A program made the position numbers and the translations under genes. A stretch of 64,000 nt of DNA from Aureimonas sp. AU20 (GTDB taxonomy: Bacteria > Pseudomonadota > Alphaproteobacteria > Rhizobiales > Rhizobiaceae). Shown piece by piece: positions 19,534-28,388 of this stretch. The notes beneath the pieces are model-generated. The model did no database searches, was not told where the DNA came from, and saw nothing but the letters and a program-made list of their open reading frames with translations. Position 1 is the first letter of the stretch; each line of letters begins with the position of its first letter. The stretch is taken from NCBI RefSeq assembly GCF_001442755.1, contig NZ_CP006367.1, forward strand, positions 744,001 through 808,000, read 5' to 3'.

Positions 19534-21414
19534 TCAGGCCTGCGGGCTGCGAATGGCCGCGAGCGGCGCCTCGATCCGGCACAGGAGGCCGGTGGGCTCG
19601 AAACTGTGCTCCACGCTGCCGCCGACCGAGCCGGGCAGGCCGCGCTCGATCAGCCGCGAGCCGAAGCCACGGCGGCTGGGCGCCAGGACGGGTGGCCCGC
19701 CGCGCTCCCGCCAAACGAGGCGGAACACCGGCGCGCCGTCCAGAACACCCGTGCTCCAGGAAAGGTCCACCTCGCCTTCGGGCACGGACAGGGCGCCGTA
19801 TTTCACGGCGTTGGTGGCGAGTTCATGCAGGATCAGCGCCAGCGACAGCGCCGCGTCCGAGCCGATCTCGATGGCCGGGCCGTCGAGGCGGATGCGGTTC
19901 TGCCCGTCGTCGTGAAGCGCCAGTGTGTCGCCCACCACGGTGCGGATGTCGGCCGTGTCCTGGCTGCGGCCCAGAAGCAGGTCGTGCGCTCGGCTGAGCG
20001 CGGCGAGCCGGTTGCCCAGCGTTTCGCGCGCGGTCAGCATGTCGGGCGCGTTGCGCAGCGTCTGCGACGCGATCGCCTGAACCATGGCGAGCGTGTTCTT
20101 CAGCCGATGGCTCAACTCGTGGTTGAGCATCCGCTCGCGCTCTTCGGCGCGGCTGCGCCCGATCTCGGCATGGGCGCGGTCGCCCACCGCCCGCACGAAG
20201 CGAAGATCGGCCTCGGAAAACTGGTGCGGCTGGTCGTAGTGGACGAAGATCACCGCCGAAAACCGCCCGTGCTCGATGATCGGCACGTTGAGAAGGACGC
20301 GGATGCCGATCGTCTCCAGCGAGGCGCGGTGGAGCGCCGTGCGCGGATCGGCCGACACGTCCTCGATGATCACCGTCTCGCCACGCTTCAGGTCGTCGAT
20401 GAAGGAGCCGTAGTCGCGGAAATGATGCAGACCGGCAATGCTGGCCGTGCCCGGCAGGCGCCAGTCGGGCTGCATCATCACCGTTTCCTGGACCGGGTCC
20501 ACCACGCCGAAGCCGGCGCGGCTCGCGCGAAGCTGGCTCGCCATGGCCTCGGCGGCCGCGAAGGCGATCTCGCCGACATCGTGAAGCTCGCGCAGCCGCT
20601 CGCCGAGATCCACCAGCGCCGCCTTGCGCGCCTCGCCCTCGCGATAGGCCGTGGTGTCGATCGCCACGCCCGGAAAGCGCAAGGGGCGGCCGGTCGCGTC
20701 GTTGAAGGCGCGCCCGCGCGCGTGGACCCAGGTCACGTTGCCCGAACTCTTGCTGAGCAGGCGATAGTCCTCGCTGAAATCGCTGCCTTTCGAAACCGCT
20801 GTCGCGATCGCCTCCGACACGCGCGGCCGATCCTCGGGGTGGATGCCCTCCACGAACAGCTGGATCGGCACCCCGGCTTCGGCCTCCTCGGCATCGACGC
20901 CGAACATTCCCGCGAAATAGGGGCCGGCATAGACCCGGTCGGCCGCAAGGTCCCAATCCCACCAGCCGAGCGAGCCCGACGCCTCGAAGGCCAGCGCCAG
21001 GCGCTCCTCCGACATGAGGCGCGCCGCCTCGCTGCGGCGAAGCCGGGAGGCGAGATCGCCCACCTCCGCCGGCTCGCGCTCGGCTCCGCCGCTCAAGGCG
21101 GATCGCGGCTCGGGCGCGTCGTGGCCTTCGCGCGCCAGCCGGCGCGCAGCCCTCAGATAGCTCGCCGCCTCCGCCCGCATCTCGGCGATCTCGCGCATCT
21201 GGTCGTGCTGGCTCTCTCCATCTGGCAGCGGCGAGGCGAGCGGCACGGAGGCGATCAGACCTTGCAGGCGCTCGATTTCGGCCAGGAGCTCGTGCCGAGA
21301 CGCGGAATGAAGGTCGAGAATCACGAAGGGCGGCAATCCGAAAAGGCGCGAAGCAAAGGGCTGTATGGGTGACATAGGGTGGCGTCCGCGCTTCGGGGCG
21401 TCAATCCATCGCAC
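19534..21414 (-). CDS. HWE-family sensor histidine kinase with PAS and GAF domains
   Basis: A soluble sensor kinase of about 626 aa. A helical N-terminus (1-125) is followed by a PAS_3-type domain (about 135-265, GSLGWWDWDLAADRVY, HPEDRPR), a GAF domain (about 275-420) and the HWE kinase core. The phosphoacceptor is the His in NHELSHRLKNTLAMVQAIA. The N-box His is in ILHELATNAVKYGAL and the family-defining W-x-E in LVWRERGG. HWE kinases are concentrated in Rhizobiales and often respond to light or stress; the PAS ligand is not evident. An alternative start at 21373-21375 (MSPIQ) is equally possible, as neither has a good ribosome binding site. Confidence 0.9.
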   Translation of the reverse strand: MRWIDAPKRGRHPMSPIQPFASRLFGLPPFVILDLHSASRHELLAEIERLQGLIASVPLASPLPDGESQHDQMREIAEMRAEAASYLRAARRLAREGHDAPEPRSALSGGAEREPAEVGDLASRLRRSEAARLMSEERLALAFEASGSLGWWDWDLAADRVYAGPYFAGMFGVDAEEAEAGVPIQLFVEGIHPEDRPRVSEAIATAVSKGSDFSEDYRLLSKSSGNVTWVHARGRAFNDATGRPLRFPGVAIDTTAYREGEARKAALVDLGERLRELHDVGEIAFAAAEAMASQLRASRAGFGVVDPVQETVMMQPDWRLPGTASIAGLHHFRDYGSFIDDLKRGETVIIEDVSADPRTALHRASLETIGIRVLLNVPIIEHGRFSAVIFVHYDQPHQFSEADLRFVRAVGDRAHAEIGRSRAEERERMLNHELSHRLKNTLAMVQAIASQTLRNAPDMLTARETLGNRLAALSRAHDLLLGRSQDTADIRTVVGDTLALHDDGQNRIRLDGPAIEIGSDAALSLALILHELATNAVKYGALSVPEGEVDLSWSTGVLDGAPVFRLVWRERGGPPVLAPSRRGFGSRLIERGLPGSVGGSVEHSFEPTGLLCRIEAPLAAIRSPQA

Positions 21415-21546
21415 GCGACTTTGAGCGTAGGTGACGAGCCTTCTCGGCCCGTCCCGTCAAAATGTCGCGGCGTCTTTGCCGCTTTCGCCTTGGGGCGTGG
21501 GGCTGCTATCTCCCTTTTCGACGCCTTGAACCGCCGGGAGACCCCC

Positions 21547-22398
21547 ATGCACCACCCCGCCATCGCACCCCTCCACACCGCCGTCGTGATCGGCGGCGCG
21601 ACGGGTATCGGCTTTGCCGCAGCCAAGCGCTTCGTCGCCATGGGGCTCAAGGTCGCCGTGGTCGATCGGCGCATGGACGAGCTGGTCCGCGCCCACGAGG
21701 CTTTGAGCGAGCTGGCGGGCGGCGAGGAAGGGCGCGTTCTCGCCGCGGCCTGCGACGTCAGCGACCGGGCCGGCCTCGCCAAGACCGCTCAGCATGTGGC
21801 GGACACGCTCGGCCCCGTTCATGTCCTCATGAACAATGCCGGCATCCAGCCGGGCTCCTCGATCTTCGGGGATCAGGACGCGTGGGACGCGGTGCTGTCG
21901 ATCAATCTGGGCGGCGTCATCAACGGCACGCGCATTTTCGGCCCCGGCATGCTGGCGCACGGCCAGCCCGGCCTCATCATCAACACCGGCTCCAAGCAGG
22001 GCATCACTACGCCGCCGGGCGACCCCGCCTACAACGTGTCCAAGGCCGGGGTGAAGGTTCTGACTGAGGCGCTCCAGCACGAGCTGCGGAACCGGCCGGA
22101 CAACCGCGTCGAGGCCGCGCTGCTGATCCCCGGCTTCGTCTGGACCGATCTGACCCGCCGCGACCGGACCGAGAAGCCCGCCGGCGCCTGGACGCCGGAG
22201 GAGACGGTCGATTTCATGCTGGAGCGGCTGGAGGCCGGCGACTTCTACATTCTCTGCCCCGACAACGAGACCACGCGCGAGACCGACGAGAAGCGCATTC
22301 GCTGGGCCGCCGCCGACGTCGCCGACAACCGCCCGCCGCTGTCGCGCTGGGAGCCGACCTGGGCGCCGCGCTTCAAGGCCTATCTCGAAGGCGAGTGA
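21547..22398 (+). CDS. Short-chain dehydrogenase/reductase (SDR)
   Basis: A 283-aa classical SDR. The cofactor loop is GGATGIGFAAAKRF near residue 17, the structural motif NNAGIQPG is near residue 96, a serine sits in NTGSKQG and the catalytic YNVSK is near residue 160. The C-terminal part (PGFVWTDLTRR and LCPDNETTRETDEKRI) is found in uncharacterised SDRs annotated as oxidoreductases. The substrate is unknown. ATG 21547 follows CGGGAG; the longer open frame upstream is not conserved. It is divergent from the kinase gene. Confidence 0.82.
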   Translation: MHHPAIAPLHTAVVIGGATGIGFAAAKRFVAMGLKVAVVDRRMDELVRAHEALSELAGGEEGRVLAAACDVSDRAGLAKTAQHVADTLGPVHVLMNNAGIQPGSSIFGDQDAWDAVLSINLGGVINGTRIFGPGMLAHGQPGLIINTGSKQGITTPPGDPAYNVSKAGVKVLTEALQHELRNRPDNRVEAALLIPGFVWTDLTRRDRTEKPAGAWTPEETVDFMLERLEAGDFYILCPDNETTRETDEKRIRWAAADVADNRPPLSRWEPTWAPRFKAYLEGE

Positions 22399-22439
22399 GG
22401 GGCGCGGACGCGCTTCCCCAGGGGTGAGCCGCCCCGCCT

Positions 22440-23027
22440 TTATACCCTTGCGGCGAGGTGGCGCGCGGCGGGGCCGCGCGTCATGGAGCCGAACGTCCCG
22501 TCGCGCCGCACGAAGCCGTGCCAGAGCGCCATGGCGATGTGGCCGGCGATGAGGGCGAAGAGGGTCCAGCCGAGAAACTCGTGGACTTCGCCGGCGAAGG
22601 AGCCGAGAGCGGCGTTGGGACCCGGCGTTACCGGCGCGAAGACCTGATGGCCGTAGATCGTGAGGTCGCGGCCCTTGCCGAAGGCGCGCAGAATGCCGAG
22701 AGCGGGAACGAGGATCAAAAGCCCGTAGAGCGCGATATGGCCGAGCGCGGCGGCTTTGCGCAGGAGGGCCGGCCCCTCCGTCGCGGGGCGGCGGCGCAGG
22801 TTGGCCAGTCCCCAGGCCCCGCGCAGAATGGCCAGCCAGGCGATGGTGAAGCCGGTCCCGACATGCGTGCTCCAGAAGAAGGCGTCGAGCGGCGAATGCT
22901 CGGCGACGGCCCGCACCACCGCCGACAGAAGCTGCCAGACCAGAAGAAGCGCCATGCCCCAATGGAGTATGCGGCTGACCCGGCCGTAGCCCTCTGGATC
23001 GTCCACCCAAGGCGAATGCGTCGGCAT
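22440..23027 (-). CDS. Cytochrome b561 family membrane protein
   Basis: A 195-aa protein with four transmembrane helices and the histidines expected to hold two b-type hemes: ILHWGMALLLVWQ, STHVGTGFTIAWLAILRG, GHIALYGLLILVPALG and AGEVHEFLGWTLFALIAGH. It resembles bacterial CybB-type b561 proteins that shuttle electrons between quinones and periplasmic acceptors. ATG 23025-23027 is preceded by AAGGGA; another ATG seven codons upstream is possible. No partner redox protein is adjacent. Confidence 0.88.
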   Translation of the reverse strand: MPTHSPWVDDPEGYGRVSRILHWGMALLLVWQLLSAVVRAVAEHSPLDAFFWSTHVGTGFTIAWLAILRGAWGLANLRRRPATEGPALLRKAAALGHIALYGLLILVPALGILRAFGKGRDLTIYGHQVFAPVTPGPNAALGSFAGEVHEFLGWTLFALIAGHIAMALWHGFVRRDGTFGSMTRGPAARHLAARV

Positions 23028-23232
23028 CGAATTGTCCCTTGAATCCATTCTTTGGAATGCTTCTAAAAACCTCGGCCGGGAAGTCGAGTGAATTTCCCGT
23101 CTGGATTCGGCAATGTTCCGGCAATCTGGACGCCGCCCGATCCGGCGGGCGTGAGCCGGGGCGAACGGCAGGGAAGCTGTCTGGAAGCGCGATGCTTTCG
23201 GCAAGCCCGGCGAGGCGCTCCGGCCCTTCGTG

Positions 23233-24735
23233 TCAGTCGCCCGCGCGCTGCGCCAGACGCAGGAGCGCGTCGGCGTCGAGATGCTGCTCCAGCCGGGCGG
23301 CGATGGCGTCGAGCGCGGCCTCGATGCCGGCGCGGTAGGCGTTCTCGGGGCCGGACAGGCCAAGGCTCTGGAGCAGGTGGCGGCGCCAGGGGTCGGAGCC
23401 GAAGACGCCGTGGAGATAGGTCCCCTCGACCTGCCCGTCGGCGCTGCGCGCGCCCTCCGGCCGGCCGAGAAGCGTGGCGAAGGGGCGCTCGCGGTCCGGC
23501 CCCGCCGTCGCGCCCATATGGATCTCGTAGCCCTCCAGCGCCAACCCTTCGGGCGAGGTGCCGCTGGCGGCGCGCACGGTCTTCGGCCCCTGCATCACGG
23601 TTTCGACGTCGAGAAGGCCGAGCCCCTCGGCCTCGGGAATCGCGCCGTCCACGCCGTCGGGGTCGCGGATGCGCCGACCCAACATCTGGTAGCCGCCACA
23701 CAGGCCGAGAATGCGCCCGCCGCGCGCGTGGTGGCGCTTGAGATCGGCGTCCCAGCCGTTGCGGCGAAACGCCAGGAGATCGGCGATCGTGGATTTCGTG
23801 CCGGGCAGGACGACGAGCCCCGCGTCAAGCGGCAGCGGCTCGCCGGGGCGCACGAAGCGCACCTCGACTCCAGGCTCGGCGGCGAGCGGGTCGAGATCGT
23901 CGAAATTGGCGATGCGGTCGAGCACGGGCACGGCGACGAGAAGGCGGGCCGCGCCTTCGCTGGGCGGCCGCCGCGCTTCCAGCGCCACCGAATCCTCCGC
24001 CGGCAGGCGGCTCGCCTCCGTCAGCCAGGGCACGACGCCGAAGCTCGGCCAGCCGGTGAAGCGTGTGATGGCGGCGAGCCCGTCCTCGAACAGGGTCGGG
24101 TCGCCCCGGAACTTGTTGACGAGAAAGCCTCTGATCGGCGCCAGATCCTCGGGCGGCAGGATCGTGTGGGTGCCCACTAGAGAGGCGATGACGCCGCCCC
24201 GGTCGATGTCCCCGACCAGCACCACGGGCACGCCGGCAGCCCGGGCAAAGCCCATATTGGCGATGTCGCCGGCCCGCAGGTTGATCTCGGCCGGCGAGCC
24301 CGCGCCCTCCACCAGAACGAGGTCCGCCTCCGCCTCCAGGCGCGCGAAACTCTCGAGCACGCGGCCGAGCAGCGCCGGCTTGAGGCGCTGATAATCGGCG
24401 CCACGCGCGGCGCCCGCGACGCGCCCCTGCACCACGATCTGCGAGCCGGTCTCGGACTGGGGCTTCAGAAGAACCGGGTTCATGTGGACGCTGGGCTCGG
24501 CGCCGCAAGCCAGGGCCTGCAGCCACTGCGCCCGGCCGATCTCGCCCCATTCGCCGCTCTCGGGAATGCGGGCGACGGCGGCATTGTTGCTCATGTTCTG
24601 CGGCTTGAAGGGGCGAACCGTCAGACCCCGATTGCGGAACAGCCTGCAAAGCCCGGCGACGAGCACGCTCTTGCCGACATCCGAGCCCGTGCCCTGGAGC
24701 ATCAGGGCCGGGGTCGGCCTCAGCCCTGTGCTCAT
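23233..24735 (-). CDS. cobQ: Cobyric acid synthase CobQ (CbiP)
   Basis: CobQ amidates carboxylates b, d, e and g of adenosylcobyrinate a,c-diamide using glutamine and ATP. The 500-aa enzyme has the dethiobiotin synthetase-like N-terminal domain ([20 protein letters not shown], residues 12-31), followed by [35 protein letters not shown] and [13 protein letters not shown]. The class I glutamine amidotransferase domain has the nucleophile in [11 protein letters not shown] and [12 protein letters not shown] 24733-24735 overlaps the stop of the TauE gene (ATGA). The cobyrinic acid a,c-diamide synthase cobB lies 12 kb away on the other strand. Confidence 0.96.
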   Translation of the reverse strand: MSTGLRPTPALMLQGTGSDVGKSVLVAGLCRLFRNRGLTVRPFKPQNMSNNAAVARIPESGEWGEIGRAQWLQALACGAEPSVHMNPVLLKPQSETGSQIVVQGRVAGAARGADYQRLKPALLGRVLESFARLEAEADLVLVEGAGSPAEINLRAGDIANMGFARAAGVPVVLVGDIDRGGVIASLVGTHTILPPEDLAPIRGFLVNKFRGDPTLFEDGLAAITRFTGWPSFGVVPWLTEASRLPAEDSVALEARRPPSEGAARLLVAVPVLDRIANFDDLDPLAAEPGVEVRFVRPGEPLPLDAGLVVLPGTKSTIADLLAFRRNGWDADLKRHHARGGRILGLCGGYQMLGRRIRDPDGVDGAIPEAEGLGLLDVETVMQGPKTVRAASGTSPEGLALEGYEIHMGATAGPDRERPFATLLGRPEGARSADGQVEGTYLHGVFGSDPWRRHLLQSLGLSGPENAYRAGIEAALDAIAARLEQHLDADALLRLAQRAGD

Positions 24736-25478
24736 GCCCAGAGCAGGCGCACGGCGAGCGCGATGCAGACCGTGACCAGAAGCGGGCGGATCAGCTTGGA
24801 GCCAAAGCGCATGGCGGAGGCCGCGCCGACGCGCGCGCCGATGAACTGCGCGAGGCCCATGGCGAAGCCGAGCTGCCAATGGATCGTTCCGACGCTTGCG
24901 AAGACGAGGAAGCCGCCGACATTGGAGGCGAAATTCAGGAACTTGGTGTGGGCGGTGGCCTTGAGAACGCCGTAGCCGGCGAGACTGACGAAGGCGAGCA
25001 TGAAGAACGAGCCCGTGCCCGGCCCGAACAAGCCGTCATAGGCGCCGATCAGCGGCACCACGACGAGCGCGAAGCGCCGGGGCGAGATGCGGCGCTCGCG
25101 GTCGATGTCCGACAGGCCCGGCTTGAAAGCGAAATAGAGCGCGATGGCGATCAGGAGAAAGGGCAGGAGGGTTCGAAGCAGGTCGAGCGGCAGCGCGGTG
25201 GCAAGCAGCGCGCCCCCGGCCGAGCCCGCCGCCGAAAGCAGCCCGGCGGGCAGGAGCGTGCCGAGCTTCACATGGCCCTTGCGCGCATAGGCGATGGTGG
25301 CCGAGCCCGAGCCGAAGAGCGACTGGAGCTTGTTGGTGCCGAGCGCGGTCAAGGGATCGACGCCCCCCAGAAGCAGCGCCGGCACGGTGATCATGCCCCC
25401 ACCGCCGGCGATGGCGTCGATGAACCCGGCCAGAAACGCCGCACCGACGAGAAGCAGGAAGACGAGATCGAGAGGCAT
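24732..25478 (-). CDS. TauE/SafE family membrane transporter
   Basis: A 248-aa membrane protein with about seven or eight helices and the family N-terminal pattern [23 protein letters not shown], in part, then [20 protein letters not shown] second repeat half follows ([20 protein letters not shown] and [13 protein letters not shown]). TauE/SafE proteins export sulfite, sulfoacetate or other organic anions, and some transport thiosulfate; this one's substrate is unknown. It overlaps cobQ, so it is translated with a cobalamin gene. ATG 25476-25478 is selected over a longer low-complexity frame. Confidence 0.87.
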   Translation of the reverse strand: MPLDLVFLLLVGAAFLAGFIDAIAGGGGMITVPALLLGGVDPLTALGTNKLQSLFGSGSATIAYARKGHVKLGTLLPAGLLSAAGSAGGALLATALPLDLLRTLLPFLLIAIALYFAFKPGLSDIDRERRISPRRFALVVVPLIGAYDGLFGPGTGSFFMLAFVSLAGYGVLKATAHTKFLNFASNVGGFLVFASVGTIHWQLGFAMGLAQFIGARVGAASAMRFGSKLIRPLLVTVCIALAVRLLWA

Positions 25479-25557
25479 GGGCGCGTCCGGCGGGCGGGGA
25501 AGAAAACGAGCCCGAGCCCTAGCGCATCGTGGAGCGGAGCGGAATCGCCGTGAAGGG

Positions 25558-26817
25558 CTAGTCTGCCAAAACGGGCCGCGGCGATCCACTCTGCGGTTCG
25601 GGCGCTCTTCGCTTCAACCGTCGCACGACCGGGACCATGAGAGCCGAGACGGCGATGCAGTAGAGGCCGAGGAGCGTGAGGATCAGGGGATAGGAGACGC
25701 CCCGGTCGATCAGGACGCCGCCGAGACCCGGGCCGAGGGCTGCGGCCAGCACCATGAGCGGCACGATGGCCGAGCGGATCGCGCCCAGATGCCGCGTGCC
25801 GTAGACCTCGGGCCAGAGCGTTCCGAAGAGCGTCAGCGAGAACCCGTCGCTGAGACCGTAGAGGACGAGGAACAGGAAAGCGGCGCGTGGGCCTTCCACT
25901 TGGCCGAGAACGAGGCAGCCGAGGCCGAGCGGGAGGAGGTAGAGCGGCAGGAAGGCGCGCGCCGAGCGCTTGTCCACGCACCAGCCCGCCAGAAGCAGGG
26001 AGCCCAGCGTCGTCAGCGCATAGAGCGGCAGGGCGGAGGCGAATAGGCCGGGCGACCAGCCGCGCAACTCGCCGAGATAGGCCTGGTGAAAGAGGATCGT
26101 GTTCGAGATGAAGGCCGGGGGCAGCATGGCCAGCAGCAGAAGCGGGAAGAGCGGATCGCGCAGCGCCTCGCGCCGCGTCCAGCCGGCCATGGCTTCGCTC
26201 CCGCCGGGCGCCTCGGCCGGGCGGCGCTCGCGCGCGAACAGGACGCCGGCCAGCGGAACGGCGAGAAGCACGAGCAGCGCCGCCACCGCGCCCCAGATGC
26301 CGCGCCAGCCGAGCGGCGCCAGCGCGAAGGCAAAGAGCGGCGGCAGCACCGCCTGGCCCGCGTTCAGCCCCAGCGAGGCCAGCGACACGGCGCGCCCGCG
26401 TCCTTCCGCCCGCCCCGGCCCGAACCAGCGCCCGAGCAGCGTATAGGCGGCATGGACGCAGAAGCCCTGGCCGAACAGGCGCAGGAGAAACAGGGCGGCG
26501 GCAAGCGCGACGGGGCCGGGGGCCAGCGCCAGAAGCAGCGCGCCGAGGGCCAGCGCCCAAACCGCCAGCATTGCCGACCGCCGGGCCGACCAGCGGTCCA
26601 CGACCGGGCCGACGAAGGCCAGCGTCAGCGCCCCGGCCAGCGTCACGCCCATGTAGAGCAGCCCGAAATCGCCGTTGGACAGGGCGAAGGCGCGGCGGAT
26701 CTCGCCGCCCGACAGCGAAACGAAGAAGCTCTGGCCGAAGGAGGACACGAACAGAAGCAGGAAGCCGGCGGCGAGCCAGCGCCGGTTGAGGCGCACGAAG
26801 GCGAGCGAGGCGTTCAA
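25558..26817 (-). CDS. MFS transporter
   Basis: A 419-aa major facilitator with twelve predicted helices. It has the N-half FVGPVVDRWSARRSAML (a loop 2-3 motif A variant), a SLASLGLNAGQAVLPPLF segment and a short cytoplasmic linker (ARERRPAEAPGG). The C-half has FISNTILFHQAYLGELRGW, VDKRSARAF and LYGLSDGFSLTLFGTLWPEVYG. The last segments resemble uncharacterised MFS proteins of the monocarboxylate/oxalate-formate style, but the substrate cannot be assigned. It is 79 bases upstream of the TauE gene on the same strand, so an MFS-tauE-cobQ operon is plausible. Confidence 0.85.
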   Translation of the reverse strand: MNASLAFVRLNRRWLAAGFLLLFVSSFGQSFFVSLSGGEIRRAFALSNGDFGLLYMGVTLAGALTLAFVGPVVDRWSARRSAMLAVWALALGALLLALAPGPVALAAALFLLRLFGQGFCVHAAYTLLGRWFGPGRAEGRGRAVSLASLGLNAGQAVLPPLFAFALAPLGWRGIWGAVAALLVLLAVPLAGVLFARERRPAEAPGGSEAMAGWTRREALRDPLFPLLLLAMLPPAFISNTILFHQAYLGELRGWSPGLFASALPLYALTTLGSLLLAGWCVDKRSARAFLPLYLLPLGLGCLVLGQVEGPRAAFLFLVLYGLSDGFSLTLFGTLWPEVYGTRHLGAIRSAIVPLMVLAAALGPGLGGVLIDRGVSYPLILTLLGLYCIAVSALMVPVVRRLKRRAPEPQSGSPRPVLAD

Positions 26818-27167
26818 GCGGGGAGTCCTTCACCGATTCGGCGGTATGGCTTGAGGCGCGGTTTGCGGCAAAGGCGGACCCGGTGGCAAGTCCGGCGGGC
26901 GGTGCGGGGCATCGCGTTTCCGCGCGCTTAGATGCGTCCGATCGCCCGACACGAGCGACGCCCGGTTTGACGTAGCGGACCATCCCGGCTTTAAGGCGCT
27001 GGCCTGACGGTGCCTTGCCCGGGACGATCTCGGCGGGGCTCTTGCAAAAGCGATTCCAGGACGGCCGACCCAAACCGGGGGCGCGAAGCGGAAACTGTCG
27101 GACGCGGCGCGTCGCCCCAAGGCGAGGCCCGTTCTCCGGCGCAACAACGTGACGGAGGATCAGTCCG
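26818..27167. other. Divergent intergenic region before cbiX
   Basis: These 350 bases separate the MFS gene from cbiX and must contain promoters in both directions. I looked for a second cobalamin riboswitch (B12 box, GCCACTG core) and found neither. GACGGAGGATCAG just before 27168 is the cbiX ribosome binding site. No other gene or hairpin is evident. Confidence 0.6.
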
Positions 27168-28379
27168 ATGAAGGCTCTCATGCTGTGCGGCCACGGCTCG
27201 CGCGATCGCGGCGCGGTGGAGGAATTTCGCGGCCTCGCCGAGAAGATCGCCCGCCGCCTGCCCGACTGGGCGGTGGACTACGGCTATCTCGAATTCGCCA
27301 CGCCCATCATTCGCACCGGGCTCGACGCGCTGCGCGAGAAGGGGGCGGACCATATCCTGGCGCTGCCGGGCATGCTGTTCGCCGCCGGCCACGCCAAGAA
27401 CGACATTCCGTCCGTGCTCAACACCTATGCTGCGGCCAACGATGTCGCCATCACCTATGGGCGCGAGCTCGGCATCGATCCCAAGATGATCCGCGCCGCC
27501 GGCGAGCGCATCCGCGAGGCGCTGCGGGCGGACGGCTGGCGCGACGGCGAGCCGCTGCACGACACGATGCTGGTGGTGGTGGGGCGCGGGGCGTCCGACC
27601 CCGACGCCAATTCCAACGTCGCCAAGGTCATGCGCATGCTCTGGGAAGGGCTCGGCTTCGGCTGGGGCGAGACGGCCTATTCCGGCGTCACCTTCCCCCT
27701 GGTCGAGCCGGCGCTGACCCATGTCTCGCGCCTCGGCTACAAGCGCATCGTGGTGTTTCCCTATTTCCTGTTCACCGGCATCCTGGTGGACCGCATCTAT
27801 GCGGCGACCGACAAGGTCGCCGCCGCCATGCCGGACGTCCGCTTCCTGAAAGCCGGGTATCTCGATGCCCACGACCTCGTGGTCGAAACCTTCGTGGACC
27901 GTTTGAACGAGATCCTCGAAGGCACGAACAACATGAACTGCCAGATGTGCAAATATCGCGAGCAGGTTCTGGGCTTCGAAGCGGAGGTCGGCCTGCCGCA
28001 GGAAAGCCACCACCACCATGTCGAGGGCATCGGCACGGGTCCTGCGGACGCTCCGATCGAGGCGACGGCGACGCACGATCATTCCCATGGCGGCGCGGGA
28101 CACGACCATGGGCACGGGCATGATCATGGTCACGACCATCCTCACGCGCATGGGCACGATCATCCGCATGCGCATGACCACTCCCACGACCATGCGCACG
28201 ACCATGCCCATGGGCATGACCACGGCCACCCGCATGACCATGCGCATTCCCACGGCCACGGCCACGGCCACGGCCACGGCCACGGCCACGGCCACGGCCA
28301 CGGCCACGGCCACGCGCATACGCACCACCCCTATCCCCATGCCGACCATCCGCTCGGGCCGCGTTCGCTGAAGTCCTGA
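27168..28379 (+). CDS. cbiX: Sirohydrochlorin cobaltochelatase CbiX, long form with His-rich tail
   Basis: CbiX inserts Co2+ into sirohydrochlorin, the committed step of the cobalt-early cobalamin route. Residues 1-260 form two class II chelatase repeats: LCGHGSRDRGAVEEF with GYLEFATPII and ALPGMLFAAGHAKNDI, then VVVGRGASDPDANSNVAKV and FPYFLFTGILVDRI. After it comes MNCQMCKYR, the M-x-C-x-x-C motif associated with a [4Fe-4S] cluster in long-form CbiX. A tail of about 100 residues (from about 285) contains more than 40 histidines, mostly as HD, HG, HA and HP pairs. The tail is probably for metal binding or storage, which is inference. A GGAGGA site precedes the ATG. It opens the plus-strand cob block; cobH follows after nine bases. 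Confidence 0.93.
   Translation: MKALMLCGHGSRDRGAVEEFRGLAEKIARRLPDWAVDYGYLEFATPIIRTGLDALREKGADHILALPGMLFAAGHAKNDIPSVLNTYAAANDVAITYGRELGIDPKMIRAAGERIREALRADGWRDGEPLHDTMLVVVGRGASDPDANSNVAKVMRMLWEGLGFGWGETAYSGVTFPLVEPALTHVSRLGYKRIVVFPYFLFTGILVDRIYAATDKVAAAMPDVRFLKAGYLDAHDLVVETFVDRLNEILEGTNNMNCQMCKYREQVLGFEAEVGLPQESHHHHVEGIGTGPADAPIEATATHDHSHGGAGHDHGHGHDHGHDHPHAHGHDHPHAHDHSHDHAHDHAHGHDHGHPHDHAHSHGHGHGHGHGHGHGHGHGHGHAHTHHPYPHADHPLGPRSLKS
28251..28314 (+). repeat. (CACGGC)10 hexamer array inside cbiX
   Basis: Ten perfect head-to-tail copies of CACGGC plus a partial CACG encode alternating His-Gly. Because the unit is six bases, gain or loss of copies changes the tail length without breaking the frame. 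Less regular CAYGR/CATGACCAC repeats extend upstream to about 28070. Confidence 0.95.
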
Positions 28380-28388
28380 GGCCGGGCC

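Noticed and set aside
26818..27167. Second cobalamin riboswitch before cbiX
   Set aside because: Neither the B12 box nor the GCCACTG core was found on the plus strand.
28070..28314. CRISPR-like array
   Set aside because: The repeats are short, contiguous codon-level His repeats inside the cbiX reading frame, without spacers.
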